Made by a program: the position numbers and the translations under genes. DNA of 64,000 nt, taken from contig JANQQK010000008.1 of the NCBI GenBank assembly GCA_028289375.1, forward strand, positions 1 to 64,000, read 5' to 3'. Positions 18,125 through 28,200 of this stretch are shown piece by piece (position 1 is the first letter of the stretch; the number at the start of each line of letters is the position of its first letter). Under the pieces are notes generated by a model that worked only from the letters and a program-made list of their open reading frames with translations, ran no database searches and was not told the origin of the DNA. The stretch is from Phycisphaerae bacterium. Its GTDB lineage: Bacteria; Planctomycetota; Phycisphaerae; UBA1845.

Positions 18125-21102
18125 TTCAATCCGGTAACACCGGTATCACGCTGCTGCTTCCGGTAAATCATCGAGCCTGCCAGCACCAATATCAGCGTCA
18201 TCACCACGGTCCCCCACTGCGACACCGATGGGATGCCAACCTCGCATTCATCTGGAATACCGTTGTTGTTGTCGTCGAGAGACCACCCAATGGCGATGTC
18301 GCACTGATCCAGCCTGGCCGTGCCGTTGCAATCCTGCTTATCCAATTGTTCGATGTCGCCGATTCCGTCTCCGTCGCAGTCTTCCTGATCCGGATTAGGC
18401 AGCGAGGAATTGTCTGACCCCTCAGGTGCGTCTTGAACATCGTCTCCGTCAGCATCAGGCTGCGCCGAAGCATCCTCGACATCCTGCTTCTTCTCACTCA
18501 GCTTTGCGAGCGCACGAAGGAGACGCGCCACCTCACGCTCATACTCGTCCGGATCCGCCTCGAAATCCGGATCAAGATCGCAGAACCCCGGGATGTCCCC
18601 CCTGGATTTCATCAACTCCTGCAGTTCGCACGCTACGGCAAGCAACTTGCGCGCACGCTTCACCTCTTCGTTCGTGTCGGGCTGGCCATTGGCTTTGAGC
18701 GTCTCAAGATAGGCTTGCGCGAGGAACTTGAGCATTCTGATGATCTTCTTCGCCGTTCTCCACTCTTCGAGCGTCGGCCGCATGTCCTGCTTGGCTTTGT
18801 TGAGGATCTGCATCAGCAACGTCTCAGCCTGCCCAAACCAGTGATCGGTGGCAGTGCGGATCTGCGCCAACGTGGGTGACTCAGCCGTCCATCCAACGAT
18901 TCGATCGGTCGGCGTGTTCTCCAGCGCGTGCTTGATCTGGTACTTGGCTGGATCTGACCCGGGAACCTGCTCGATCTGACCTGTGCGTTCGGTCACGCCC
19001 TCATCCGTGGTCGGGCTTGCGTCATCGACCAATGTGATGGAATACTTGGTTTCCACATTTTGGCCGTTCATTTTTCTTTCGCGTACCATTCCGACGACGG
19101 CATACGTGTGTCCCAAGTCCTTGTTGCTTTCGGCATCGGTGTAGCGGACGTGAATTTCCACATCCTGCCCGCTGCGGACCTGCTTGAACAACTCCTCCGG
19201 ATCGACACGACAAGTGAGCTGATTCTGAGTCTGATTCAGGTCTTCGTCCGGCGAGCCATTGCCCTGCCCTTCCACGCGGAGTTTCAATTGCTTGTCAGCA
19301 ATGAATTTCTTCTTACCGGCAATGTAGTCGTCGTACTGCGTAAAGCCGTCATCGCCGGACTTCATCAGCGTTTTCATCTCCGTGCGACGGGCACGCTCGG
19401 CGGCATTGCCCGTGGGGAGTCCCATCCGATACGTTTCATTCAGCCACGACATGCTGCTGGCCACTGCGGTCGGCATGCACGCCGACTGATGACACGCTTC
19501 GTTCTGATCGATCCATCGGAAATTGTTCCGCTTGGCCGCGGTCACCCGACCCAGCGCACGATCACCTGCCTGGAAGTTTGCATTTGCCGCCGGCCCCGGA
19601 GGACCCTGCTGATTCACGCCAGCGCCTCCCTTTGCGATTTGTTTGTTATCGCAGAGTATCGTGAGCGCGTTCGCAGAACCGGGAATCGGCGTCGTCAGAA
19701 CATAAGGCGTCGCAACCAGTCGATAGGTAATATTCGTCACGTCAGTCCCACGTGGACCAATGTTGAAGAGGCAGCTTGACGCATGAAACGGCTCGTCCTC
19801 GGGAAAGTCGATTGCGAAGAACGGCATGTTCTCAATCGCCAAGACGCCGTCGATCTCGGCGCTGACGTACAAGACCGTGTCGCCGGGATTCGGTAGTGAA
19901 ACAGTGAACAGACCATAGTCCGACTCAGCAACGAGAAGACTGCCATCCGGTTCAAACCAGTCAATCTGATCGACGCCGACAGACTCTTCGCAACCATCGC
20001 CGACGAGATTCCCATCGCCATCCGTCTGATCGGGATTGTACACAGCGGGACAGTTGTCCATGGAATCGGGAACACCGTCGAGATCAAAGTCATTCGGAGT
20101 TTCACACTCATCCGGAATGCCGGACTGATTGTCATCAATGCTGCCACCGGATGCGATGTCACATTCGTCGAGCAAACCGTTTGTGTTGCAGTCTTCGGTC
20201 GGCGTGGACTGGACACGAAGTCTGAATTGACCACGCTCCTGGTCGCCAATGGACGCAACCCGAACAAGATAGTCCTGCCCCGGTGCCAAGTCCGTCAGGC
20301 ACAGGCTTGGAAGCAGCCCGCATTGATCATCGCTGCAGGCAATTGGCGCAATGCCGGCACATGGGTCCGTACCCTTCGCCACTTCGTAGACTGAAAGAAT
20401 CGCATCGACGTCTCCAATGCCGCTTCCGCACAGACTGATCGCCGCGCTGGGCGATGCTGCCTGGAACGCGAACCAAACCGAACCGGTTGGCGGTTCGCTG
20501 CCATCGGAGCAATTGAAAGGCGGAGACGCTGGTTGCTCGTTGGCTGCAACATTGTCGAACACGACTTCGGCATCACTTCCCAGGAACATCGCCTGCTGGC
20601 ATGCATCGTTTTGTGGTGGATTGGCCAGACCAATGTTGAACGCTCCCGGGCCTGTCGCTTGACCGGGACTCACGCCGATCCTCAGCAGATATGACTCGCC
20701 CGCAACGGCGACAAAGTTCGCCACGGATTGCTGACCACAAGCATTATCGTTGCAGGCCTGGATCAGGAGGACGTCACAGGTGCCCGCGTACACGGCGACC
20801 CGTGTATCCAGCGCCGTCTGCCCACACGTTTGCAGCGACACCGGTCCATCCACATCACTGGTCCACTGAAACCAGACATCTGCCTCAAACGCAGACGTTC
20901 CGTTGGATTCACATGCAGCCTCCGTCAGATCGTCCACACCTGTTTGCCCGCCATTGTCAAATACAAACATGCCCACGCCAGCAATCTGGTTCGCGCCAGC
21001 GTCCTCGCATGTCTCACCGCCGATCGGCGGTCCTGCGTGCACAACGGCAGCCAATGTCAGAACAGCTACAGCGACAGAATGAGCGCGTGTGAATCGAATC
21101 AT
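18121..21102 (-). CDS. Secreted multi-domain protein with putative papain-like Cys/His domain, thrombospondin-type-3-like Ca motifs and IPTL-CTERM-like tail
   Basis: Signal peptide; DCNTNGLLDECDIASGGSIDDNQSGIPDEC repeats; QSACMPTAVASSMSWL...GHTYAVVGM; C-terminus VGIPSVSQWGTVVMTLILVLAGSMIYRKQQR. Confidence 0.75.
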   Translation of the reverse strand: MIRFTRAHSVAVAVLTLAAVVHAGPPIGGETCEDAGANQIAGVGMFVFDNGGQTGVDDLTEAACESNGTSAFEADVWFQWTSDVDGPVSLQTCGQTALDTRVAVYAGTCDVLLIQACNDNACGQQSVANFVAVAGESYLLRIGVSPGQATGPGAFNIGLANPPQNDACQQAMFLGSDAEVVFDNVAANEQPASPPFNCSDGSEPPTGSVWFAFQAASPSAAISLCGSGIGDVDAILSVYEVAKGTDPCAGIAPIACSDDQCGLLPSLCLTDLAPGQDYLVRVASIGDQERGQFRLRVQSTPTEDCNTNGLLDECDIASGGSIDDNQSGIPDECETPNDFDLDGVPDSMDNCPAVYNPDQTDGDGNLVGDGCEESVGVDQIDWFEPDGSLLVAESDYGLFTVSLPNPGDTVLYVSAEIDGVLAIENMPFFAIDFPEDEPFHASSCLFNIGPRGTDVTNITYRLVATPYVLTTPIPGSANALTILCDNKQIAKGGAGVNQQGPPGPAANANFQAGDRALGRVTAAKRNNFRWIDQNEACHQSACMPTAVASSMSWLNETYRMGLPTGNAAERARRTEMKTLMKSGDDGFTQYDDYIAGKKKFIADKQLKLRVEGQGNGSPDEDLNQTQNQLTCRVDPEELFKQVRSGQDVEIHVRYTDAESNKDLGHTYAVVGMVRERKMNGQNVETKYSITLVDDASPTTDEGVTERTGQIEQVPGSDPAKYQIKHALENTPTDRIVGWTAESPTLAQIRTATDHWFGQAETLLMQILNKAKQDMRPTLEEWRTAKKIIRMLKFLAQAYLETLKANGQPDTNEEVKRARKLLAVACELQELMKSRGDIPGFCDLDPDFEADPDEYEREVARLLRALAKLSEKKQDVEDASAQPDADGDDVQDAPEGSDNSSLPNPDQEDCDGDGIGDIEQLDKQDCNGTARLDQCDIAIGWSLDDNNNGIPDECEVGIPSVSQWGTVVMTLILVLAGSMIYRKQQRDTGVTGLN

Positions 21103-21271
21103 GATCAGGCTCCGATATTCTCCGGCCGGGAAGACGTGATCGCAGTTTTCGTATCGTAGCACAGAACGAGCGGACAACACTACCCTAAAACAGATCGGCA
21201 CCTCTATGCATCAACTGTACGGAACTGAGTGCCAATCTCTGTCACAAGTGACCGCTCCCGGGGATTGGGAG

Positions 21272-23956
21272 CTATTCGTGGACGTCCGGCGATTGCACGG
21301 CTCCCGCACGGGCCAGCCAGAACCGCTGTCGTTCATTATCACCAGATCGTTCAAAAATTTCGGCGAGGTACCGAGCAGCCTTCTCAGCCTCCCCGTGATC
21401 CACCCCCAATGCCTCTACAAGCCCCTCATGGGCAGCCATCAATAATTCCGCCGCAGGTTCCGTATCATTCAGTTCCACGAGCGCTTTGGCCATACTGATC
21501 TTCATGATGAAGACGTATGGATGATCTTCGGGAAAGACAGCTTTGGCTGTCTGGTGTGCATCACGGAAGTCCTCCAGCGCCGCCGACGCGTCCCCCATCT
21601 CCATGCGCACGCGACCCAACTCATTCAGAATTCCCACGCGTTCGGGATAAGTCTCACCATACTGCGCATCGCTGACCGCGAGCGCCTTTGACACCATGAT
21701 CAGGGCTTCATCGAGCTTGCCCTGTCCCCGCAGTGCACCGGCCAGATTCTGATAGATAACGGATGGGACGGGCTGCCCCTCGCGCCGCAGGTAGCCATCA
21801 AGCGTCTCGCGCAGTTCCTTCTCGGCTTCTGACCACTTGGACTGATAAAGGTGAATCACTGCCAGTTGATTGCGCGCCTGAAGCGTCTCTTCGTGACCTT
21901 CTCCAAAAGTCGTCGCGTATCGATCAACCAACGCGCTCGTCATCTCAGCCGCCACGCCATACAACTCGAGATTGACCAACAAACTGGCCAGGTTGTAAAG
22001 CGCACTCAGCGTCTGGGGATGATTCGGGCCAAAGACATCCGAAGCATCATCAACAACAGCTTCGAACAAAGCACGGGCTTCACCATACCTGCCAAGTCTG
22101 GAAAGCGTCGAGGCGAGGTTTTGCTGCAGCGTGACGACGGCTGCCCGGTCGCCACGTCGTCGACGTATCTCAATCAGCGCTCGGTATGTCGCTTCCGCTT
22201 CGGCAAACATGCCCAGTTCGATTTGCATGATGGCGAAGTGATTTCGCGCGACGAGAATTTCGGCATGCTCTGCACCGAGCGTCGCTTCACCACGGCGAAT
22301 CATCTCCTCCTGCAACTGCATCGCCGCTGCCAACTGTCCTTGGCTCTTAAGGACGTCGGCATGCACCGCCATGGCCGACAGCGTCAACCACGCATCTTCG
22401 CCAAACAGTGCCTTCGCAGCGCTCAGCACCTCAGTTGACAGTTGGTTCGCATCGTCTATTCGATCCTGAGACAGATACACCTGCACCAGACGATGCTTGA
22501 TCTCCAACGCATCTTTCGGCTCAACGCTGCCACCGTCCGCAACAACGGCGATGGCCTTGGACAACTGTCGCTCGGCGCGATCGAATTGGCCGAGATTAAA
22601 ATAGGTCCATCCGATGCAATTCCGCAGCGACGCCTCCACTTCGGGCAGTTCAGCGAATTCCGCATCGATGCGGGTGACGGCATTCTCCAGCGTCTCGCGT
22701 ACGGTGATGTCGCGATCCAACACGGTTGGATCAGACGACGAGAGCATCTTCTCAAGGAATTCATTGACCGCGCGGGCCTTGCTCATCTCGCGTTGAGCAC
22801 GCTCATTTGCTTCCGTCACGGTCACAAGTCGGTCAGCGGCCAATCGCTCCGCCTCGCGCGCATCGCGATAGGCGACCGTCATGAACACGAGAAACACAAT
22901 CGTCAGAACCAGCGCCGACGCCGTGAACGCCACCGTCGCGCGATAGCGCCCAGCCAGTTTGCGCATTTGATACCACGCACTGTCGCGCTTGGCCTGAATC
23001 GGTTCTCGGTTCAGAAACCGACGGATATCGTCCGCCACAGCACCGGCGCTCTGGTAGCGACGCTCCGCCTCCTTGGCGAGACAAGTCATCACGATCGTGT
23101 CAATTTCGTCGTTCAGCCTTGTCACAATCGATGAAGGTCGAATCGGATCCACATGCAGGATGCTGTCGACCACGCGCGACACCGCGGTCGATACGTTGTA
23201 CGGGAAGCGACCCGTCAATAGCTGGACCAGCATCACGCCCAGCGCGTAGACATCGGAACGGACGTCGGCCGGCGCACCGTGATCAGCAACCTGCTCAGGA
23301 CTTGCCCACGGCAGGGAGCCGATGAACTGCCCGGTCATGCTGATGGTTGGCCCGTCGACTTCTGACGTCGCAGCCGCAACACCGAAGTCGAGGATCTTCG
23401 GCTGACCTTGATCATCTACCAGGATGTTGTTGGGCTTAAGATCGCGATGAATGATTCCGCGCTGATGTGCGTACTGGACCGCATCGCAAATCTTCGCAAA
23501 AAGAGTCAGTTGCTCCACCAACTCCGGGGAACGAGTCCGACTGCTCGTTGCCCGCGACGTCTCTACTGACACCCGCGCATGAAGATCCAGCGGCTCACCG
23601 TCGACATGTTCCATCACAAGATACGGGCAACCATCTCCTGTCACGCCGCTGTCGTAAACATGTACGATGTTCGGGTGGCGCAGCCTTGTCACAAGATCCA
23701 CTTCGCGCCGAAATCGGGCATGGGCCGACGACGACGCGTACGCACCGCCCAGCAGAATCTTGATCGCCACGGTTCGCTGCGTACTTCGCTGTCGTGCTGT
23801 GAACACTACGCCCTGTCCACCGCGACCGATCTCCTCGAACTCGTCATATCCGGGTACGTCGGGCGTGCCCATGCGATCACGCCGCTCGTCAACCAGAGCC
23901 CCCACAAGCACATCAGGATCTTCGTACCACTCTGACTGTTGTGACGAATCAACCAT
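21272..23956 (-). CDS. Ser/Thr protein kinase with C-terminal tetratricopeptide repeats
   Basis: GRGGQGVVFTARQRSTQRTVAIKIL, IIHRDLKPNNILVDDQGQPKILDFGVA, WASPEQ; TM helix TVAFTASALVLTIVFLVFMTVAY; multiple TPRs. Confidence 0.95.
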   Translation of the reverse strand: MVDSSQQSEWYEDPDVLVGALVDERRDRMGTPDVPGYDEFEEIGRGGQGVVFTARQRSTQRTVAIKILLGGAYASSSAHARFRREVDLVTRLRHPNIVHVYDSGVTGDGCPYLVMEHVDGEPLDLHARVSVETSRATSSRTRSPELVEQLTLFAKICDAVQYAHQRGIIHRDLKPNNILVDDQGQPKILDFGVAAATSEVDGPTISMTGQFIGSLPWASPEQVADHGAPADVRSDVYALGVMLVQLLTGRFPYNVSTAVSRVVDSILHVDPIRPSSIVTRLNDEIDTIVMTCLAKEAERRYQSAGAVADDIRRFLNREPIQAKRDSAWYQMRKLAGRYRATVAFTASALVLTIVFLVFMTVAYRDAREAERLAADRLVTVTEANERAQREMSKARAVNEFLEKMLSSSDPTVLDRDITVRETLENAVTRIDAEFAELPEVEASLRNCIGWTYFNLGQFDRAERQLSKAIAVVADGGSVEPKDALEIKHRLVQVYLSQDRIDDANQLSTEVLSAAKALFGEDAWLTLSAMAVHADVLKSQGQLAAAMQLQEEMIRRGEATLGAEHAEILVARNHFAIMQIELGMFAEAEATYRALIEIRRRRGDRAAVVTLQQNLASTLSRLGRYGEARALFEAVVDDASDVFGPNHPQTLSALYNLASLLVNLELYGVAAEMTSALVDRYATTFGEGHEETLQARNQLAVIHLYQSKWSEAEKELRETLDGYLRREGQPVPSVIYQNLAGALRGQGKLDEALIMVSKALAVSDAQYGETYPERVGILNELGRVRMEMGDASAALEDFRDAHQTAKAVFPEDHPYVFIMKISMAKALVELNDTEPAAELLMAAHEGLVEALGVDHGEAEKAARYLAEIFERSGDNERQRFWLARAGAVQSPDVHE

Positions 23957-23998
23957 GCACGAACGCCCCGTCAAACCACGCAACTTCGATCGGTGCCG

Positions 23999-24592
23999 TC
24001 AACCTTCCGCGTCGACTTGAGACGCAATCAACGCCGAAAGGCGACGCGTGATCTGCGACTTGGCTTGGTAGACCTGATCTACGCTTACGCCCGCCTGCTC
24101 GGCCACCTGTCCAGCAGATTGCCCCTCAACCGCGTACGCCTGAAACAGATTCAGGTCCTTCGTGCTGAATTCCATCTCGACGAACCGCATCGCCTGGCGC
24201 AAGTGATAACGCCGCCATTCAATTTCCCACGCCTGCTCGACCTCCTGATCGTCCGACGACAGCCGCGTGAACTCTTCAATGTTCTCTACCGGGGTTTGGG
24301 CATGCTTCTGAGAAAACTTATCGATGATCGCCCGGACCGTGATGGTTTTGAGATAGCCGCGGAACTTACCCCGGGCAGGGTCATACGAGAACTGCGGCAT
24401 CGATCGCGTGAGTTTCAGAATCACATCCTGCAGAAGATCATCGCAGTCACTCGGCTGCACACCACGGCGACGGGCGAATCCGCGCATCAGATCGCCGTAG
24501 CGCGCGTAAAACTCCTGCCATGCGTCCGTGTTGTCTGAATCAGCCAACTGCTGGAGCAGGGTCGTGTGGGTTGTGACGTGTGAGACAACCAT
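23999..24592 (-). CDS. RNA polymerase sigma factor (ECF-like)
   Basis: WQEFYARYGDLMRGFARRRGVQPSDCDDLLQDVILKLTRSMPQFSYDPARGKFRGYLKTITVRAIIDKF...GQSAGQVAEQAGVSVDQVYQAKSQITRRL. Confidence 0.85.
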   Translation of the reverse strand: MVVSHVTTHTTLLQQLADSDNTDAWQEFYARYGDLMRGFARRRGVQPSDCDDLLQDVILKLTRSMPQFSYDPARGKFRGYLKTITVRAIIDKFSQKHAQTPVENIEEFTRLSSDDQEVEQAWEIEWRRYHLRQAMRFVEMEFSTKDLNLFQAYAVEGQSAGQVAEQAGVSVDQVYQAKSQITRRLSALIASQVDAEG

Positions 24593-24779
24593 CCGGCGAT
24601 TGTATCCCGCCGCCGGGTACGGATGACAACATTCTGTCCATTTTTCATCAGATCGGTCGGGCACAACGGTATGAACCCATAAGCACGCATGCGGTGCCAA
24701 TGCCGGCAGTGCGATGGCGTGTTCATGCAAGTGCCCCCGGCGTAAGGGACACAGCCAGTGAATCGGCAGGAGCCACAAC

Positions 24780-24971
24780 ATGACCAGATCATCAATGACG
24801 ATCCTGCGGGCGATTCTCGCTGTGACGGTGTTTGGCTGCGTTATCGGACACGCCACACCCATCGCCAATTCGCCGAGCCCCGACGATGACGCGCTTGCTC
24901 GCTCCTTTTGCGATCCGCCGCTCAGACACGCGTTTGTGTCCATGACCGGCCATGAGTCACCACGCCCATAA
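24780..24971 (+). CDS. Small (63 aa) putative secreted protein
   Basis: AGGAG 7 nt before ATG; hydrophobic leader MTRSSMTILRAILAVTVFGCVIGHA; strong terminator downstream. Confidence 0.5.
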   Translation: MTRSSMTILRAILAVTVFGCVIGHATPIANSPSPDDDALARSFCDPPLRHAFVSMTGHESPRP

Positions 24972-25001
24972 CCCATTCATGGTCGTGTGAGGCGGACGAT
25001 C

Positions 25002-25064
25002 CGTCCCGTCGCGAAACGGTTGACAGTGTTCACCCTGTCACCCTTCGTGGCGGGACGCTTTTTG
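25002..25064 (+). terminator. Compound Rho-independent terminator
   Basis: CGTCCCGTCGCGAA / TTCGTGGCGGGACG outer stem (two G-U) with inner TGACAG/CTGTCA, followed by CTTTTT. Confidence 0.7.
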
Positions 25065-25151
25065 CGCTTCAACAGCCGCCTGTTATCCCGCTTCACATGT
25101 CAACATGTACGCAACCCAAGGATGATCCCACGGCCAGCGCGCATAGAAAAA

Positions 25152-25180
25152 GCCCGCTGCAGGACGAACCTGCAGCGGGC
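25152..25180 (-). terminator. Terminator of the giant secreted protein gene
   Basis: GCCCGCTGCAGG-acgaa-CCTGCAGCGGGC perfect 12-bp stem; on the minus strand followed by TTTTTC. Confidence 0.8.
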
Positions 25181-25242
25181 AATTTGGTTTTTGCTACATG
25201 TCAGTCACAAGGACCGACACTGCCCTGATGGGCAAGAACCGC

Positions 25243-28200
25243 TTAGCGGCCTTCCGAAGCCGTCGTCACGAGGACAACAACATCCTTGACCGGGTTCATC
25301 GTGATCGAACCGAACTCGCTGTACAGCGCGACGTACTCTGCCAACGCCGAGACGTTGAACGCACCAACAGCATTGTCCGAAACGCGGAACGTGAACGTGC
25401 CCAGGTAGGCCTGCTTGTCAGCAGCAACATCAACGCTGCCACCCATCGCAGCACCACCCACGCGGCCAAGCTCAGCATCGGTCGCCGGGAAGTTGGTCAG
25501 GCCGTTGAAGACGTAGTCGAAACGCTGCGAGTCGATCTGAACCGTCTCGAGCGACATCTGACCACGACGACCACCGTTCGCAGCGGCACCAAGCTCGAAG
25601 CCGATGAGGCCTTCGACGCCACTGAGATACACATCAACCTCAACGAGACCACCAGCCTGGACGGCACGCTGACGCGGCACCATCACGAACGACGCACCCA
25701 ACGCATTGGCCGAACGACGCGACTGCGGAGCAGCCACGAGATCCTGACCCGTGAACGCCGATGACGTCGCCATCGAGGCAGCAGCCGGACCGCCGCATCC
25801 GGTCGAAGTAGGTGGCGTAGCAGCATCACAGCCCTCACCACTGCCCGGAACCGGACACATGAACGGGTTCGCACCACCGAAGGCGGCGACGATCGCAAGG
25901 ATGTCATCCGTACCAAGCGGCGAGCCACTCGGTCCCTTCGTACCGCCGGCAGCGATCAAGTCGCCGTTCGGGCAGGCACAGTAGTTACCGAAACCAGTGA
26001 CCGCACAGAGGATGTCATCCGTCTGGACGAAACCGGCGAACGAGTCGCAGGTGTTACCCCAACGACGAGCACACGACGTGCAGACGTCATTCTCGCAGTA
26101 GTGGTAGTCGCAAACGTCAAACGACGGCTCGCCTACGCCAGCGATGTAGCAGTCACAGTCACGCGTACATGGTTCGCCATCACCAGGCTCGCAATCATCG
26201 GGAATGCCATTGGCCATTCCGTCGATCTCGTCGAGCGACGTACCGCTGGCGATATCGCACTCGTCCGGGATGGAGTTCCCATTGCAATCGTTGCACTCCG
26301 GCGTCGTACCTTCCGGATCTTCACAATCGGCAATATCGCACTCATCCGGCGTACCGTTGCTGTTGCAATCGGGGCTGGTTTGCATAATCGCGCCGAACGC
26401 GATCGACCACGCACGCAGCGAGCCGTCGTCGATCTCAGCACCATCATGGAGCGTCAGCGTCCACGTGCCGTTGGAATCCTCGCCATCAAAGGCACTGAGG
26501 GCTTCAAACGGCGTGTAGGCAAGACCGCCACTGACCGAAACGGTCTGGCTATCCAGCTCCGCTGAGGCCGAATCACTCAACAAGGCAACCAAATCATCGT
26601 TGCCATTGCCGAACGAGATGCCGTTGTCATTGCACAATGGCAACGTGTCCAGCGGATCATTGCCGATACGCTCAACGAGACGCACGGTGGTACCCGAGTT
26701 CTCGTTGGTCAGGTCAATGACAAGGTCACCGACGAAGGAATGTGCAACGTCGAGGCTGACCACCATGTCGCCCGCGATGCTCGCAGGACCACCAGCGACA
26801 ACCAGCGTGTCGTTGAGGAACTCATCGACACCCATCTGCGTTGCCGCATCACATGACGGAATGGCAGCATCCGGCTCCGGATCACTCGAACCAACAGGTG
26901 CCGGTCCGGTTGCGGAGATGTCCGCGGAATCGTCAACACCGTTGCCGTTGCAATCACAGATCGTACCGCCGAGACCCGTGGCAGCACAGTCGGTGAAGTC
27001 ACCGGCATACGTGCCACCCGCCGTCTCGCAGGCTTCCTGTGTGACATCTGTCTGGCAGGAGATTCCGCCACCAGCAGCGGCGACGGTTGCACCGCAGCAG
27101 GCACCAGTCGGCACCGGACAGAACACGGCGTCATCGCAGGACGTGCTGTCCGTCGAGACGGACAACTCGAACATGCCTTCGTCCGTCGAGCCGAATCCGC
27201 CGACCGCGATGAAGTACTCCTGGCCTGCTTCCGCACACCATGAGAAGGTCGACGCACGATGGACCGTGCCCGTGCCGGTGGAATCACAGGCCGGATCGAA
27301 CGGATCGTTGTCGTCCTGATCATCGTTTCCGCCAACGCAGACGAGATCATCACAGTCACGGCAGAAGACCTGAATCTGAGTATCGAAATCGGTACCCGGG
27401 TTGCAGGTGGTAGCCGTCAACGTGTTGCCATCGCCAGTCACGGAGTACCACAGGCCCTGGTCGAGCAAGCCCGTACCACCGCAGAACGGCGTCGACTCGT
27501 CGATCGCACCCGTGTTGTCACCCATGGCACTGCCACCAACGGCGACCGAAATCGCGTCAGCGCACTCGTCGTTCGGCAACGGACACTCAACGTCTTCGCA
27601 GAACGTGCAATCGCCCTGATAGACGCCGCCCATGCCTTCACATGCGCCTTGCGTCAGACCATCAGCACATGATGCGTCGGTCATGCAGCAGGCACCGGTC
27701 ATCGACGGATCAGGCGACTCGCACTCGTCGAGCGTGCCATTCGAATCGCAATCGGTTCCCGCAGGTGCTCCTGAATTGAACTGAAGCGTCCAGCTATCAA
27801 GCGTACCCAGGATAGCCGCGTCATCATCAAACACCGTCAGCGTCCAATCGCCAGTGATCATCTGGCCATCGAAGTCCGAGAGCATTCCTTCTGGACGGAA
27901 GCCGCCAGTGAATGGCGGCACTCCAGCGGTGATCGCGACACCAGCTTCATCGGAGAGCTGCGTGTCAACGTAGTTGTCACCAGCATCTCCGTTGTCGGTC
28001 GTCAACTCGACCGTGATGTCATCCACACCGTTGTTGTAATTCAGGAACACGTCGATATCAGCAGTGAAACCATGCGTGATGTTCAACACGACATTCACGT
28101 CGGTGATCACAGTGGAGTCACTCAGCGACAACGTATCTGAAACACCAGTGACCGTGTCGCCATCCGGGATGGCCAACGCCGGCGATGACGTTTCAGTCAC

